Source: Mycolicibacterium rhodesiae JS60
Lineage (GTDB): Bacteria > Actinomycetota > Actinomycetes > Mycobacteriales > Mycobacteriaceae
Assembly: GCA_000230935.2 (NCBI GenBank)
Contig: AGIQ01000001.1
Location: forward strand, 124,001-188,000
Length of the DNA stretch: 64,000 bases
Direction: 5' to 3'
Part shown: positions 29,596 through 40,397 of the stretch, one piece after another
Layout of the letters: each line of letters starts with the position of its first letter
Position numbering within the stretch: the stretch's first letter is position 1
Made by a program: the position numbers and the translations under genes
The notes under the pieces: model-generated
The model's input: the letters and a program-made list of their open reading frames with translations, nothing else
The model's database searches: none
What the model was told of the DNA's origin: nothing

Positions 29596-30498
29596 TCATC
29601 GTGACTCCACGTCACGCAGGAATTCCAGCAGGATCCGGTTCACCTCGTCGGGCCGCTCCTGCTGCACCCAGTGCCCGGCGCCCTCGATCCACGTCTCGGT
29701 GTAGGGACCGGCGACCACCTCGCGGGCGCGGGCCGGGTTCATCGTCGGCCCGATCGGGTCGGCCGTACCGCCGACGAACAGTGCCGGCACCGTGATACGG
29801 GTTTCGGCGAGCTGCGCGGTGGACTCCCAATTGCGGTCGTAGTTCCGGTACCAGTTCAGCGGGCCGGTGAATCCCGTTCTGGCGAACTCGGTTACGTAGT
29901 GGTCGAACTCGTCGTCGCTGAGCCAGCCGGGCGGGGCGTCGGGTCCGGTCAGTTCGTTGAACATCCCGCGCATGGTGGTGGCCACATCGGCGGCCATCTC
30001 GGCATCGGCTTTGCCGGGCTCCTGGAAGCGCAGCATGTAGAAGTCGTCACCGAACTTCTCCCGCCACCGCTGGGTGGGGCGGGTCCGCGCCCGGGGGATC
30101 GGCGGCACGGACAGTCCGGCGACGGCGCGGACCCGCGCGGGATGCAGCAGCGCGGTGTGCCAGACCACCATGGCGCCCCAGTCGTGGCCGATGAACACGG
30201 CCTGCTCGGCGCCTCCGCCAACGTCCGAGTCCAGCAGGCCGACCAGGTCGCCGGTCAGGGCGTGGATGTCGTAGGCGGCGACCGCATCCGGTGCCGACGA
30301 TCCGCCGTAGCCGCGCTGGTCGGGTGCGAGCACGTGGTAGCCGGCCTGCGCCAGAACCGGGATCTGATGACGCCACGAGTAGGCCAGCTCGGGGAAACCG
30401 TGCGCCAGGATCACCAGGGGCGCACCGCGATCACCGGCTTCGATGACCCGCAGCCGAACTCCGTCGCCGTCAACGAGATGTTCGGTTGGAGCCAACAC
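29596..30498 (-). CDS. ephA: Epoxide hydrolase EphA-like
   Basis: A 300-aa alpha/beta-fold epoxide hydrolase. HGFPELAYSWRHQ forms the oxyanion region, GHDWGA the Asp nucleophile, TADPIGP the acid and GAGHWVQQE the catalytic His; lid tyrosines are in NWYRNYDRNW. It matches Mtb Rv3617 (EphA). A GTG at 30498 gives VLAPTEHLVD, aligning with the Mtb start; an ATG at 30519 is an alternative. It faces away from ftsH; in Mtb the espACD genes lie between these two. Confidence 0.92.
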   Translation of the reverse strand: MLAPTEHLVDGDGVRLRVIEAGDRGAPLVILAHGFPELAYSWRHQIPVLAQAGYHVLAPDQRGYGGSSAPDAVAAYDIHALTGDLVGLLDSDVGGGAEQAVFIGHDWGAMVVWHTALLHPARVRAVAGLSVPPIPRARTRPTQRWREKFGDDFYMLRFQEPGKADAEMAADVATTMRGMFNELTGPDAPPGWLSDDEFDHYVTEFARTGFTGPLNWYRNYDRNWESTAQLAETRITVPALFVGGTADPIGPTMNPARAREVVAGPYTETWIEGAGHWVQQERPDEVNRILLEFLRDVESR

Positions 30499-30672
30499 CG
30501 TGCCAGCCAAGCACAGCATCACCGCGCCGGAAAGTGCCGATTCGGCGGACAGCGAACACCGATTAACGATGGCCGGAAACCCTGGGGGCACTTGCCGACG
30601 TTGGTCTAGCGGTAGCCTGAACTATCCCAGCTGCGCATATCGGAAGGACCGGGCCGTAACGGCCGATGCTTG

Positions 30673-32985
30673 ATGAACCGCAAAAACGTGATCCGGACAC
30701 TCACGGTGATCGCCGTCGTGCTGCTGCTCGGCTGGTCGTTCTTCTATTTCAGTGACGACACCCGGGGCTACAAGCCCATCGACACCTCGGTGGCGATGGC
30801 GCAGATCAACAGCGACAACGTCAACAGTGCGCAGATCGATGACCGGGAACAACAGCTGCGCCTGGAGCTCAAGAACGGCAACGGCGACACCGAAAACTCG
30901 AACAAGGTCATCACCAAGTACCCGACCGGGTACGCGGTCGATCTGTTCAACGCGCTGAGCGCCAAGAACATCAAGACCAACACGACCGTGAACCAGGGCA
31001 GCATCCTGGGCTCGCTGCTGGTCTACATGCTGCCGCTGCTGCTGCTCGTCGGTTTGTTCGTGCTGTTCTCCCGGATGCAGACCGGCGGGCGGATGGGCTT
31101 CGGCTTCGGTAAGTCGAAGGCCAAACAGCTCGGCAAGGACATGCCCAAGACCACGTTCGCCGATGTCGCGGGCGTCGACGAGGCGGTCGAAGAGCTGTAC
31201 GAGATCAAGGACTTCCTGCAGAATCCCTCGCGGTATCAGGCGCTGGGCGCCAAGATTCCGAAGGGCGTTCTGCTCTACGGTCCGCCCGGTACCGGTAAGA
31301 CGCTGCTGGCCCGCGCGGTGGCCGGTGAGGCCGGAGTTCCGTTCTTCACGATCTCGGGTTCGGACTTCGTCGAGATGTTCGTCGGTGTCGGCGCCTCCCG
31401 GGTGCGCGACATGTTCGAGCAGGCCAAGCAGAACAGCCCCTGCATCATCTTCGTCGACGAGATCGACGCCGTCGGCCGCCAGCGCGGCGCCGGCATGGGG
31501 GGCGGCCACGACGAGCGTGAGCAGACGCTGAACCAGTTGCTCGTCGAGATGGACGGCTTCGGCGACCGGCAGGGCGTCATCCTGATCGCGGCCACCAACC
31601 GCCCCGACATCCTCGACCCGGCGCTGCTGCGCCCCGGCCGCTTCGACCGGCAGATCCCGGTCACCAGTCCCGACCTCGCCGGCCGCAAGGCCGTGCTGCG
31701 GGTGCATTCCGCGGGCAAGCCGATGGCCCCCGACGCCGACCTCGACGGCCTGGCCAAGCGCACCGTCGGCATGTCCGGCGCCGATCTGGCCAACGTCATC
31801 AACGAGGCCGCGCTGCTGACCGCTCGCGAGAACGGCACCGTCATCACCGGTGCCGCGCTGGAAGAGGCTGTCGACCGGGTGATCGGCGGCCCGCGCCGCA
31901 AGGGCCGCGTCATCAGCGAGCTGGAGAAGAAGATCACCGCCTACCACGAGGGCGGCCACACCCTGGCGGCCTGGGCGATGCCGGATATCGAACCGATCTA
32001 CAAGGTGACGATCCTGGCCCGCGGCCGCACCGGCGGCCACGCCGTCTCGGTGCCTGAGGACGACAAGGGCCTGATGACCCGCTCGGAGATGATCGCCCGA
32101 CTGGTGTTCGCGATGGGCGGGCGCGCCGCCGAGGAACTCGTGTTCCGCGAGCCCACCACCGGCGCGGTGTCCGATATCGACCAGGCCACCAAGATTGCCC
32201 GCGCGATGGTCACCGAGTACGGCATGAGCGCCAAGCTAGGTGCGGTCAAGTACGGCACCGAGCACGGTGATCCGTTCCTGGGCCGCACGATGGGCACCCA
32301 GTCGGACTACAGCCACGAGGTCGCGCGCGACATCGACGACGAGGTGCGCAAGCTGATCGAGGCCGCCCACACCGAGGCGTGGGCGATCCTCACCGAGTAC
32401 CGCGACGTGCTGGACATCCTTGCCGGTGAGCTCCTGGAGAAGGAGACCCTGCACCGCAAGGAGCTGGAAGCGATCTTCGGCAACGTCAAGAAGCGGCCCC
32501 GCCTGACCGTGTTCGACGACTTCGGCGGGCGTATCCCGTCCGACAAGCCGCCGATCAAGACTCCGGGCGAGCTGGCCATCGAACGCGGCGAGCCGTGGCC
32601 CAAGCCGATGCCGGAGCCGGCCTTCAAGAAGGCCATCGCCCAGGCCAGCGCCGCGGCACAAGCCCAGGAGGGCCATGCCCCCAACGGTGGCAACGGCAAC
32701 GGCGCGCACACCAGCGCCCAGCCCGCCGCCCAGCCCGGTTCGACCCAGCCCGACTACGGCGCACCCGCCGGCTGGCACGCTCCCGGCTGGCCGCCGCAGG
32801 GACCGTCGCCGCAGGGCGGATACTGGTACCCGCCGCCGCAGGGGTGGGCACCGCCGGGCCCCCCGCCGGGCCAGCACTATCCGCCCTATCAGCCGCAGCC
32901 CGCGCCCCGTCACGCGAGTCCTAATGGGCCGCAACACGATTCGGGTGACGACGGTGGCCGGTCGAATGCGCCGGACAACGGCTGA
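30673..32985 (+). CDS. ftsH: ATP-dependent zinc metalloprotease FtsH
   Basis: A 770-aa membrane protease for quality control of membrane and some soluble proteins. Two membrane helices ([15 protein letters not shown] and [17 protein letters not shown]) flank the periplasmic domain; AAA domain: Walker A GPPGTGKT (203-210), FVDEID (Walker B), RPGRFDRQI; protease HEGGH (425-429). The C-terminal tail from about 670 is rich in Pro, Gly and Gln, a mycobacterial feature. The ATG at 30673 gives MNRKNV, as in Mtb Rv3610c. It leads the folate operon. Confidence 0.97.
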   Translation: MNRKNVIRTLTVIAVVLLLGWSFFYFSDDTRGYKPIDTSVAMAQINSDNVNSAQIDDREQQLRLELKNGNGDTENSNKVITKYPTGYAVDLFNALSAKNIKTNTTVNQGSILGSLLVYMLPLLLLVGLFVLFSRMQTGGRMGFGFGKSKAKQLGKDMPKTTFADVAGVDEAVEELYEIKDFLQNPSRYQALGAKIPKGVLLYGPPGTGKTLLARAVAGEAGVPFFTISGSDFVEMFVGVGASRVRDMFEQAKQNSPCIIFVDEIDAVGRQRGAGMGGGHDEREQTLNQLLVEMDGFGDRQGVILIAATNRPDILDPALLRPGRFDRQIPVTSPDLAGRKAVLRVHSAGKPMAPDADLDGLAKRTVGMSGADLANVINEAALLTARENGTVITGAALEEAVDRVIGGPRRKGRVISELEKKITAYHEGGHTLAAWAMPDIEPIYKVTILARGRTGGHAVSVPEDDKGLMTRSEMIARLVFAMGGRAAEELVFREPTTGAVSDIDQATKIARAMVTEYGMSAKLGAVKYGTEHGDPFLGRTMGTQSDYSHEVARDIDDEVRKLIEAAHTEAWAILTEYRDVLDILAGELLEKETLHRKELEAIFGNVKKRPRLTVFDDFGGRIPSDKPPIKTPGELAIERGEPWPKPMPEPAFKKAIAQASAAAQAQEGHAPNGGNGNGAHTSAQPAAQPGSTQPDYGAPAGWHAPGWPPQGPSPQGGYWYPPPQGWAPPGPPPGQHYPPYQPQPAPRHASPNGPQHDSGDDGGRSNAPDNG

Positions 32986-33605
32986 TGACGAACGGAGCTT
33001 CGATGCCGCAGCCGAATGCGGTCATGTTGGACGCCCCGGTGTTCGATCAGCCGCGGGCCGAAGCGGCCGTTCGCGAATTGCTGCTCGCGGTCGGGGAGGA
33101 CCCTGACCGGCACGGTCTGGTGGAAACCCCGGCGCGCGTGGCTCGTGCGTTCCAGGAGATGTTCGCCGGTCTGTACACCGATCCGGATGCGGTGCTGGAG
33201 ACCACGTTTGACGAGCAGCACGACGAGCTGGTGCTGGTCAAGCAGATCCCGATGTACTCGACTTGCGAGCACCACCTGGTGGCGTTCCACGGTGTCGCGC
33301 ATGTCGGCTACATCCCCGGTGAGGACGGCCGGGTGACCGGGCTGTCGAAGCTCGCCCGGGTGGTCGACCTGTACGCCAAGCGTCCGCAGGTGCAGGAGCG
33401 GCTGACCGGGCAGATCGCCGATGCAATCATGCGCAAGCTCAAGCCGCGCGGCGTCATCGTCGTCGTCGAGGCCGAGCACCTGTGCATGGCGATGCGCGGG
33501 GTGCGCAAGCCGGGGGCCGTCACCACGACGTCGGCGGTGCGCGGACAGTTCAAGACCGACACCGCATCCCGGGCTGAAGCGCTGGAACTCATCCTGCGCA
33601 GGTGA
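32985..33605 (+). CDS. folE: GTP cyclohydrolase I
   Basis: A 206-aa enzyme making 7,8-dihydroneopterin triphosphate, the first step of folate synthesis. Zinc and active-site motifs are complete: STCEHH, HVGYIPG, GLSKLAR, and [11 protein letters not shown] with the second zinc Cys. ATG at 32985 overlaps the ftsH stop by one base; an ATG at 33003, with GGAG at 32993, is an alternative (200 aa). It is the second gene of the ftsH-folE-folP-folB-folK operon. Confidence 0.95.
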   Translation: MTNGASMPQPNAVMLDAPVFDQPRAEAAVRELLLAVGEDPDRHGLVETPARVARAFQEMFAGLYTDPDAVLETTFDEQHDELVLVKQIPMYSTCEHHLVAFHGVAHVGYIPGEDGRVTGLSKLARVVDLYAKRPQVQERLTGQIADAIMRKLKPRGVIVVVEAEHLCMAMRGVRKPGAVTTTSAVRGQFKTDTASRAEALELILRR

Positions 33606-34429
33606 ACGCCATCGGTGTGCAGGTGATGGGGGTCGTCAACGTCACCGATGACTCCTTCTCCGATGGCGGCCGCTATCTCGATCCGGTCCGCGCCGTCGAG
33701 CAGGGACTGGCGCTGGCCGCCCAGGGTGCGGTCATCGTCGACGTCGGCGGTGAGTCGACCCGCCCCGGCGCGGTGCGCATCGACGCCGCGGTGGAAGCCG
33801 CCCGTGTCGTTCCGGTCATCAAAGAGCTTGCGGCCCAAGGCATCACCGTGAGCATCGACACCATGCACGCGGCGGTGGCGGCCGCTGCCCTGGACAACGG
33901 CGCGAGCATCGTCAACGACGTCTCCGGCGGGAAGGCCGATCCGGACATGGCCCCGCTGATGGCCGAGGCCAAGGTCCCGTGGGTGCTGATGCACTGGCGT
34001 TCGGTGCGCGCCGAGCATCCCCACGAGGTGCCGAACTACCGCGACGTGGTCGCCGAGGTCCGCGATGAACTGCTGGCCGGTGTCGACGCCGCGGTTGCCG
34101 CAGGGGTGGACCACAAGAACCTGATCATCGATCCCGGATTGGGCTTCGCCAAGACCGCGCAACACAATTGGGCCCTGCTGCATGCCCTGCCCGAGTTCGT
34201 CGCCACCGGCATCCCGGTGCTGGTCGGGGCGAGCCGCAAGCGCTTCCTGGGCACGCTGCTCGCCGGGTCCGACGGCACCGTTCGCCCCCCGGACGGTCGG
34301 GAGACCGCCACCGCGGTCATCTCGGCGCTGGCCGCACAGGGCGGCGCGTGGGGCGTGCGGGTCCACGACGTGCAGGCCAGTGTGGACGCGCTGAAAGTCG
34401 TCCAGGCGTGGGGTAGTGCCGGTGGCTGA
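33602..34429 (+). CDS. folP: Dihydropteroate synthase
   Basis: A 275-aa TIM-barrel enzyme joining p-aminobenzoate to the pterin diphosphate; the sulfonamide target. Motifs: [14 protein letters not shown] (pyrophosphate loop), [11 protein letters not shown] (pABA loop), [24 protein letters not shown] and [10 protein letters not shown]. It corresponds to Mtb FolP1 (Rv3608c). GTG at 33602 overlaps the folE stop by four bases. Confidence 0.97.
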   Translation: MNAIGVQVMGVVNVTDDSFSDGGRYLDPVRAVEQGLALAAQGAVIVDVGGESTRPGAVRIDAAVEAARVVPVIKELAAQGITVSIDTMHAAVAAAALDNGASIVNDVSGGKADPDMAPLMAEAKVPWVLMHWRSVRAEHPHEVPNYRDVVAEVRDELLAGVDAAVAAGVDHKNLIIDPGLGFAKTAQHNWALLHALPEFVATGIPVLVGASRKRFLGTLLAGSDGTVRPPDGRETATAVISALAAQGGAWGVRVHDVQASVDALKVVQAWGSAGG

Positions 34430-34823
34430 TCGCATCGAACTACGCGGCCTCACGGTCCGCGGCAACCACGGCGTATTCGATCATGAGCGCCGCGACGGGC
34501 AGGACTTCGTCGTCGACATCACGGTGTGGATCGACCTGGCCGCCGCCGCCGCCAGCGACGACCTCGCCGACACCTACGACTACGGGACGCTGGCCCAGCG
34601 TGCGGCCGCCGTCGTCGGCGGGCCGGCACGCAATCTGATCGAGACCGTCGCCGCCGAGATCGCCGAGGACGTGATGACCGATGAGCGGGTGCACGCCGTC
34701 GAGGTGGTGGTGCACAAACCTGACGCGCCAATCCCGTTGACGTTCAAAGACGTTGCCGTTGTCGCGCGCCGCTCTCGGCGCGGCGGACGAGACCAGATCG
34801 TGCCGGTTGGCGGCGGCATATGA
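34422..34823 (+). CDS. folB: Dihydroneopterin aldolase
   Basis: A 133-aa enzyme converting dihydroneopterin to 6-hydroxymethyl-dihydropterin. [23 protein letters not shown] carries the active-site Glu, with TYDYGTLAQ and the Lys in [12 protein letters not shown] at 34422 gives the same length as Mtb FolB; a GTG at 34416 is possible. It overlaps both folP and folK, so the genes are translationally linked. Confidence 0.94.
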   Translation: MADRIELRGLTVRGNHGVFDHERRDGQDFVVDITVWIDLAAAAASDDLADTYDYGTLAQRAAAVVGGPARNLIETVAAEIAEDVMTDERVHAVEVVVHKPDAPIPLTFKDVAVVARRSRRGGRDQIVPVGGGI

Positions 34824-35341
34824 CGCGGGTGGTGCTGTCCATCGGCTCCAATCTCGGTGACCGGATGGCGCGGCTGCAGGCCGCGGTCGACGGGCTGGGG
34901 GACTCGGTGCGCGCGCTGTCGCCGGTCTACGAGACCGATGCCTGGGGCGGTGTCGATCAGGGCCCGTTCCTCAACGCCATCGTGGTCGCCGACGACGACA
35001 GCGCCGACGGCCACGAGTGGTTGCGGCGCGCACAAGCGCTGGAGAACGCGAACGGCCGCGTCCGCGAGCAGAAGTGGGGGCCGCGCACCCTCGACGTCGA
35101 TCTCGTCTCCTGTTACGACGGCGACGTCGAGGTCTTCTCCTCCGACGATGGGCTGACGCTGCCGCATCCGCTGGCGCACCTGCGCGCGTTCGTGATGGTG
35201 CCCTGGCTGGCCGTCGACCCCGATGCCGAACTCACCGTGGCCGGCGAGCCCCAGCGGGTCGACCGTCTACTGACCGAACTGGAGGCGGTCGACCGGGACG
35301 GCGTCCGGCTGACCGGTTTGGTGCTGGGGCTGGGTGCCTGA
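34820..35341 (+). CDS. folK: 6-hydroxymethyl-7,8-dihydropterin pyrophosphokinase
   Basis: A 173-aa HPPK, transferring pyrophosphate from ATP to the pterin. Landmarks: [10 protein letters not shown] at the start, [19 protein letters not shown], and the signature [12 protein letters not shown] with the metal-binding DVD. ATG at 34820 overlaps the folB stop (ATGA). Its stop overlaps the next start by one base. Confidence 0.95.
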   Translation: MTRVVLSIGSNLGDRMARLQAAVDGLGDSVRALSPVYETDAWGGVDQGPFLNAIVVADDDSADGHEWLRRAQALENANGRVREQKWGPRTLDVDLVSCYDGDVEVFSSDDGLTLPHPLAHLRAFVMVPWLAVDPDAELTVAGEPQRVDRLLTELEAVDRDGVRLTGLVLGLGA

Positions 35342-35817
35342 TGGGTCCGACACGAAAACGCGACCTCACCGCCGCGGTCGTCGGCGTCGCGGTCCTGGCC
35401 TACCTGCTGGTGCACCTGCTGTACCACTACTTTCCGCCGATCACGGCCTGGACCGGGCTGTCACTGCTGGCCGTCGCCGCGGTCGAGGCCCCCTGGGGGG
35501 TGTCGGTGCGGACCAAGATCAGTGCCGGGCAGATCGGTGTCGGCGGCGGCCGGCTGCACCCGCTGACCGTCGCGCGCAGTGTCGTGGTCGCCAAGGCGTC
35601 GGCCTGGGTCGGGGCGTTGATGCTGGGCTGGTGGATCGGCGTGCTGGTCTACCTCCTGCCGCGCCGTGCCGAGCTGCGGGTGGCGGGGGCGGACACCCCG
35701 GGTGCTGCCATCGCCGCCGTCAGCGCCCTGGCATTGGTGGTCGCGGCGATGTGGTTGCAACATTGCTGCCGCTCACCCGGCGACCCGACCGACGATCCGG
35801 ACGCGGCCCGCGACTAG
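35341..35817 (+). CDS. DUF3180 membrane protein (Rv3605c homologue)
   Basis: A 158-aa protein with four predicted membrane helices (AAVVGVAVLAYLLVHLLYHY, GLSLLAVAAVEAPWG, WVGALMLGWWIGVLVYLL, AAVSALALVVAAMWLQ). The RLHPLTVARSVVVAKASA segment between helices is typical of DUF3180, conserved beside folK across actinobacteria. Role unknown. One-base overlap (TGATG) with folK suggests coupling. Confidence 0.87.
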   Translation: MGPTRKRDLTAAVVGVAVLAYLLVHLLYHYFPPITAWTGLSLLAVAAVEAPWGVSVRTKISAGQIGVGGGRLHPLTVARSVVVAKASAWVGALMLGWWIGVLVYLLPRRAELRVAGADTPGAAIAAVSALALVVAAMWLQHCCRSPGDPTDDPDAARD

Positions 35818-35883
35818 TCCCAGACGGCGAATCGCCGCAGCTCGACGACACGCGGACGGAGATCGCGCGGGTACAGTCAGCCC

Positions 35884-37149
35884 ATGACCGTTCTGTCCCG
35901 CGGCGCCAAGAATCGGCGCGGCGGCCGCAGGCCGGGTTGGCTGCTCTTGACGGTGTTGCTGGTCCTAGCCATTGCGGCCAGTTCCGCGTTGGTCTTCACC
36001 ACCCGCGTCGAGCTGCTCAAGTTGGCGGTCATCCTGTCGTTGTGGGCCGCGGTGATCGGCGCGTTCGTCTCGGTCATGTACCGCAGGCAGAGCGATATCG
36101 ACGCCGCCCGGGCCCGCGACCTGAAACTCGTCTACGACCTGCAGCTCGACCGTGAGATCTCGGCCCGCCGCGAGTACGAGCTCAGCGTCGAGTCGCATCT
36201 GCGCCGCGAGCTGGCCAACGAGATTCGTGCTCAGGCCGCCGACGAGGTGGCCGCCCTGCGTTCGGAGTTGGCCGCGCTGCGGGCCAACCTGGAGATCCTC
36301 TTCGACGCCGACCTCGGCGACCGGCCCGCCCTCGAGGGCGATCGCACGCCCGACTGGACCCGCGACACGACGACGATGCCACCGGTGCCCGGGCGTGTCG
36401 AGAGCAGTCGGATTACGCCGGTGCGGCCGGACGAGACCGGCAGCCGACCGGTCACCGCCGAGAACCCGATCATCGACGTCCCCGAGGAGCCGCTGGTTCC
36501 GCCGCAACCGGAACAGCCATCTGCCCCGCCGCCGCCGCGCCGTCGGCGTCGCGCCGAGCCGGAGCCTGCGCCGGAGGGGGGCTCGCACCGAAGGCCTTCG
36601 GAAAGTGGCGGGCACGACAGCGAGCAGGCCGTACCGCCGTTTGCGCCCCCGCCCCCGCCGCGTCCGGAACCGCAGTCCGATGTCGCGGCCGCCGCTGCGG
36701 CCCTGTCCGCAGAGCCCGCGATGGCGCCGCACGCTCCCGAGGCTCCGCAATGGCGCCCGGTGGAGGCCGATGGCCGATGGCTCCCGCCGGGAGCGCCGGG
36801 CAGCAATTGGGTGGCTAACTCCGACAGCGGCATCGTCGTCCCGTCCGCCGCCGCCGATGACGCTCCGCGCGGCAGGCACTGGACTCCGCCGGAAGAAGCC
36901 GCATCGGCTCCAGAACCGCACCCCGTCACCCCGCGTGCCCGGCATTCCGTCGAGAGCCCCGGCGACGGACAACCGGCTGCGCAGACACCACCGCCCGCAC
37001 GGCATCGCGGGGCAACCGAGGAGGCGCCGCGATCGAGGTCGCGCGACGGCTCGCAGACCGGCGGCCAGTCGGTCGCCGACTTGCTGGCCCGGCTGCAAGC
37101 CAACGGAAACGCCGGCGGTGGCGGGCGTCGCCGCCGACGTGAAGACTGA
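35884..37149 (+). CDS. Membrane protein with coiled coil and proline-rich tail (Rv3604c homologue)
   Basis: A 421-aa protein: a basic N-terminus, two membrane helices (LLTVLLVLAIAASSALVFTT and LAVILSLWAAVIGAFVSVMY), a coiled coil of about residues 75-145 (LQLDREISARREYELSVESH), then a long disordered region rich in Pro, Ala, Arg and Glu, ending in an arginine cluster ([10 protein letters not shown]). This fits the Mtb Rv3604c description. No enzymatic motif. It lies between the folate and pantothenate operons, and its role is unknown. Confidence 0.82.
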   Translation: MTVLSRGAKNRRGGRRPGWLLLTVLLVLAIAASSALVFTTRVELLKLAVILSLWAAVIGAFVSVMYRRQSDIDAARARDLKLVYDLQLDREISARREYELSVESHLRRELANEIRAQAADEVAALRSELAALRANLEILFDADLGDRPALEGDRTPDWTRDTTTMPPVPGRVESSRITPVRPDETGSRPVTAENPIIDVPEEPLVPPQPEQPSAPPPPRRRRRAEPEPAPEGGSHRRPSESGGHDSEQAVPPFAPPPPPRPEPQSDVAAAAAALSAEPAMAPHAPEAPQWRPVEADGRWLPPGAPGSNWVANSDSGIVVPSAAADDAPRGRHWTPPEEAASAPEPHPVTPRARHSVESPGDGQPAAQTPPPARHRGATEEAPRSRSRDGSQTGGQSVADLLARLQANGNAGGGGRRRRRED

Positions 37150-37236
37150 CACACCTGGTCAGAGCCCGGCCCCGGTCGGGTTAGTCTTGTCGGGACCGTC
37201 CGGTACCTGAATTCAGGACTGGAACGAACACACTCA

Positions 37237-38196
37237 TTGACGTCAGCGAGGTCGTCTACGGTGGGGACCCCCAGCGGCTTGCGTCCGGCCCGGCTCAAGG
37301 TCGGCATCGTCTCGGCCGGCCGCGTCGGCACCGCGCTCGGTGTCGCACTGGAACGCGCCGAGCACATCGTGGTCGCCTGCAGCGCGATCTCGACGACATC
37401 GCGCCGGTTGGCCGAACGGCGGCTGCCCGATACCGAGATCCTGGCGGTACCTGATGTGGCCGACCGTTCCGAGCTGCTGCTGCTGACCGTGCCGGATTCC
37501 GAACTGCGGGGGTTGGTCAACGGTCTGGCCGCGACCGGCGCGGTGCGCCGCGGGACGATCGTCGTGCACACCTCCGGCGCCAACGGGGTGGCGATCCTGG
37601 CGCCGCTGACCGAGCAGGGCTGCGTCCCACTGGCCATCCACCCGGCGATGACGTTCACCGGTGCCGACGAGGACATCGTCCGGCTAACGGACAGCTGCTT
37701 CGGTGTGACCGCCGCTGACGAGATCGGCTACGCCATCGCCCAATCGCTGGTGCTGGAGATCGGCGGCGAGCCGTTCGGGGTCCGCGAGGACGCGCGCACG
37801 CTCTACCACGCGGCCCTGGCCCACGCGAGCAACCACATCGTCACGGTGCTGGCCGACGCGCTGGACGCGCTGCGGGCTGCGCTGTCCGGGCAGGAGTTGC
37901 TCGGCCAGGAACTCGTGGTCGACGCCCCCGGAGGTTTGGCGGAACGGATCGTCGGTCCGTTGGCCCGTGCTGCGCTGGAGAACACCCTTCAGCGCGGCCA
38001 GGCAGCGTTGACCGGACCGGTGGCGCGCGGTGACGCCACCGCCGTCGCCGGCCATCTTGCTGCTCTGGATCAAGTGGATTCCGAACTGGCGCAGGCTTAT
38101 TGCGCGATCTCGCTGCGTACCGCCCAGCGTGCGCATGCCCCCAAGGAGGTTGTTGAGGTGTTGGCCGAATGGTCAGGGCAAGGACGGCGACGATGA
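37237..38196 (+). CDS. Rossmann/DUF2520 domain protein (Rv3603c homologue)
   Basis: A 319-aa protein: an NAD(P)-type Rossmann start ([18 protein letters not shown]), then [13 protein letters not shown] region ([13 protein letters not shown]) and IHPAMTFTG, and a helical DUF2520 domain with [12 protein letters not shown] and [13 protein letters not shown], resembling ketopantoate reductase-type dimers. It is always next to panC in mycobacteria, and overlaps panC here by four bases, so a link to pantothenate synthesis is likely but unproved. The first start is TTG (37237); GTG at 37261 is an alternative. Confidence 0.85.
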   Translation: MTSARSSTVGTPSGLRPARLKVGIVSAGRVGTALGVALERAEHIVVACSAISTTSRRLAERRLPDTEILAVPDVADRSELLLLTVPDSELRGLVNGLAATGAVRRGTIVVHTSGANGVAILAPLTEQGCVPLAIHPAMTFTGADEDIVRLTDSCFGVTAADEIGYAIAQSLVLEIGGEPFGVREDARTLYHAALAHASNHIVTVLADALDALRAALSGQELLGQELVVDAPGGLAERIVGPLARAALENTLQRGQAALTGPVARGDATAVAGHLAALDQVDSELAQAYCAISLRTAQRAHAPKEVVEVLAEWSGQGRRR

Positions 38197-39119
38197 ACGC
38201 GGGTCCGCAGTTCACCGCCGGAACGCTCAACGTGTACTCGGCGCCCAACGCGATGTCCGACGTCACCCGCGCGCTGCGGCACACCGGGCGCCGGGTGATG
38301 TTGGTGCCGACCATGGGCGCGTTGCACGACGGCCACCTGGCGCTGGTGCGATCCGCCAAGCGGGTACCCGGCTCGGTGGTCGTGGTGTCGATCTTCGTGA
38401 ACCCCTTGCAATTCGGGCCCGGTGAGGACCTCGACGCCTACCCGCGCACCCTGGACGCCGACCTCGAATTGCTGCGCGCCGAAGGCGTCGAGGCGGTGTT
38501 CACGCCGAACGTGTCGGCGATGTACCCCGACGGCCCCCGCACCACGGTGCACCCGGGACCGTTGGGCGCCCAGCTCGAAGGTGCCTCGCGGCCAGGACAT
38601 TTCGCCGGGATGCTGACCGTCGTGCTGAAGCTGCTGCAGATCGTGCGGCCGGACCGCGCATTCTTCGGCGAGAAGGATTATCAACAGCTGGCCCTGATCC
38701 GCCAGATGGTTGACGATCTCAACGTCGACGTGCGCGTCGTCGGTGTGCCGATCGTACGTGAGTCCGACGGCCTGGCCATGTCATCACGTAACCGCTACCT
38801 GACCGCTGAGGAGCGCGAGCAGGCCGGCGCGTTGTCGGCCGCGCTGCTGGCCGGCATGTATGGCGCGGCGGGCGGGGCCGAAGCGGCGCTGGACGCGGCA
38901 CGTGCGGTCCTCGACGAGGTCCCCGCCATCTCCGTCGACTATCTGGAAGTGCGTGGCCCGCAACTGGAACCGGCTCCGCCCTATGGTCCGGCCCGCCTGC
39001 TGGTCGCCGCCCGCCTCGGCACCACCCGGCTGCTGGACAACATCGCCGTCGATCTGTCGACCGATACCGCGCCGCCCGGCGCCAATAGTGAACACAACGA
39101 AATCACTTGGAGAAATTGA
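38193..39119 (+). CDS. panC: Pantothenate synthetase
   Basis: A 308-aa enzyme condensing pantoate and beta-alanine with ATP. HIGH-like motif in [51 protein letters not shown] and SSRNRYL are all present. The ATG at 38193 follows an AAGGA site and overlaps the previous stop (ATGA). Same length as Mtb PanC (309 aa). Confidence 0.97.
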   Translation: MNAGPQFTAGTLNVYSAPNAMSDVTRALRHTGRRVMLVPTMGALHDGHLALVRSAKRVPGSVVVVSIFVNPLQFGPGEDLDAYPRTLDADLELLRAEGVEAVFTPNVSAMYPDGPRTTVHPGPLGAQLEGASRPGHFAGMLTVVLKLLQIVRPDRAFFGEKDYQQLALIRQMVDDLNVDVRVVGVPIVRESDGLAMSSRNRYLTAEEREQAGALSAALLAGMYGAAGGAEAALDAARAVLDEVPAISVDYLEVRGPQLEPAPPYGPARLLVAARLGTTRLLDNIAVDLSTDTAPPGANSEHNEITWRN

Positions 39120-39535
39120 TGTTCCGGACGATGTTGAAGTCCAAAATCCACCGCGCCACGGTGACGCATGCCGACCTGCACTACGTGGGTTCGGTCACCG
39201 TGGACGCCGATCTGATGGACGCCGCCGACCTGCTCGAGGGTGAACAGGTGACGATCGTCGACATCGACAACGGCGCGCGACTGGAGACCTATGTGATCAC
39301 CGGACAGCGCGGCACCGGGGTGATCGGAATCAACGGTGCGGCAGCCCATCTGGTGCATCCCGGTGATCTGGTCATCTTGATCGCCTACGGCGTGATGGAC
39401 GACGCCGAGGCGCGGGCCTACCGGCCCAGGGTGGTGTTCGTCGATGCCGAGAACCGCCAGATCGACCTCAGCGACGATCCGGCGCATGTGCCCGACGACG
39501 TCACCGATCTGCTGTCGCCGCGAACGATTGGCTAG
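39119..39535 (+). CDS. panD: Aspartate 1-decarboxylase proenzyme
   Basis: A 138-aa pyruvoyl enzyme that makes beta-alanine for PanC. The self-cleavage site Gly24-Ser25 is in HYVGSVTVD; Lys9, Tyr22 and the [15 protein letters not shown] loop are intact. Its ATG overlaps the panC stop by one base, with GGAG just upstream. This enzyme is a known site linked to pyrazinamide action in Mtb. Confidence 0.97.
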   Translation: MFRTMLKSKIHRATVTHADLHYVGSVTVDADLMDAADLLEGEQVTIVDIDNGARLETYVITGQRGTGVIGINGAAAHLVHPGDLVILIAYGVMDDAEARAYRPRVVFVDAENRQIDLSDDPAHVPDDVTDLLSPRTIG

Positions 39536-39539
39536 AGCT

Positions 39540-40343
39540 GTGCTGCTGGCCATCGACGTCCGCAACACCCACACCGTCGTGGGGTTGATCTCCGGCTCTG
39601 GTGATCATGCAAAAGTGACGCAGCAGTGGCGGATTCGCACCGAACCTGAGGTGACCGCCGACGAGCTGGCGCTCACCATCGAGGGCCTGATCGGCGATGA
39701 CTCCGAGCGGCTCACCGGTGCCACCGGGTTGTCCACCGTCCCCTCGGTGATGCACGAGGTCCGGCTCATGCTCGACCAGTATTGGGCTGGCGTGCCGCAT
39801 GTGCTCATCGAACCCGGTGTGCGCACCGGCATCCCACTGCTCGTCGACAATCCCAAAGAGGTCGGCGCCGACCGGATCGTCAACTGTCTGGCCGCCTACG
39901 CCAAGTTCTCCTCGGCTGCCATCGTGGTGGACTTCGGCTCGTCGATCTGCGTCGACGTCGTCTCGGCAAAGGGCGAATTCCTCGGCGGGGCAATCGCTCC
40001 CGGCGTCCAGGTGTCCTCGGATGCGGCGGCTGCGCGATCGGCGGCGCTGCGCCGGGTCGAGCTCACCCGGCCGCGGTCGGTGGTCGGGAAGAACACCGTG
40101 GAATGTATGCAGGCGGGTGCGTTGTTCGGGTTCGCGGGCCTGGTCGACGGATTGGTGAACCGGATCCGGCAGGACGTCGACGGGTTCGCCGGCTCCGATG
40201 TGGCGGTCGTCGCCACCGGTCACTCCGCGCCGCTGATGCTGCCCGACCTTCACACCGTTTCGCACTACGACCGGCATCTGACCCTCGACGGTCTGCGAAT
40301 GGTGTTCGAACGCAACCGCGACAACCAGCGCGGCCGGAGATAG
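39540..40343 (+). CDS. coaX: Type III pantothenate kinase
   Basis: A 267-aa kinase doing the first step of CoA synthesis. ASKHA-fold motifs: [15 protein letters not shown] (phosphate 1), [23 protein letters not shown] (given here as EPGVRTG and NPKEVGADR), [14 protein letters not shown] (phosphate 2), GGAIAPG and [11 protein letters not shown] at 39540 is four bases after panD. Its stop codon lies in the left arm of a long inverted repeat. Confidence 0.94.
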   Translation: MLLAIDVRNTHTVVGLISGSGDHAKVTQQWRIRTEPEVTADELALTIEGLIGDDSERLTGATGLSTVPSVMHEVRLMLDQYWAGVPHVLIEPGVRTGIPLLVDNPKEVGADRIVNCLAAYAKFSSAAIVVDFGSSICVDVVSAKGEFLGGAIAPGVQVSSDAAAARSAALRRVELTRPRSVVGKNTVECMQAGALFGFAGLVDGLVNRIRQDVDGFAGSDVAVVATGHSAPLMLPDLHTVSHYDRHLTLDGLRMVFERNRDNQRGRR

Positions 40344-40397
40344 CGATTTCGGCGCGTTTTCGTTCGCTCAGCGGCGGTTTTCGCGCCGAAATCGCTA
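40341..40397. repeat. 16-bp perfect inverted repeat containing two stop codons
   Basis: TAGCGATTTCGGCGCG (40341-40356) and its exact reverse complement (40382-40397) enclose a 25-nt spacer bounded by TTTT on each side. The left arm begins with the coaX stop TAG, and the right arm ends with the stop of the convergent gene. It probably forms a bidirectional RNA hairpin, but no T tract follows either arm. Confidence 0.75.
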
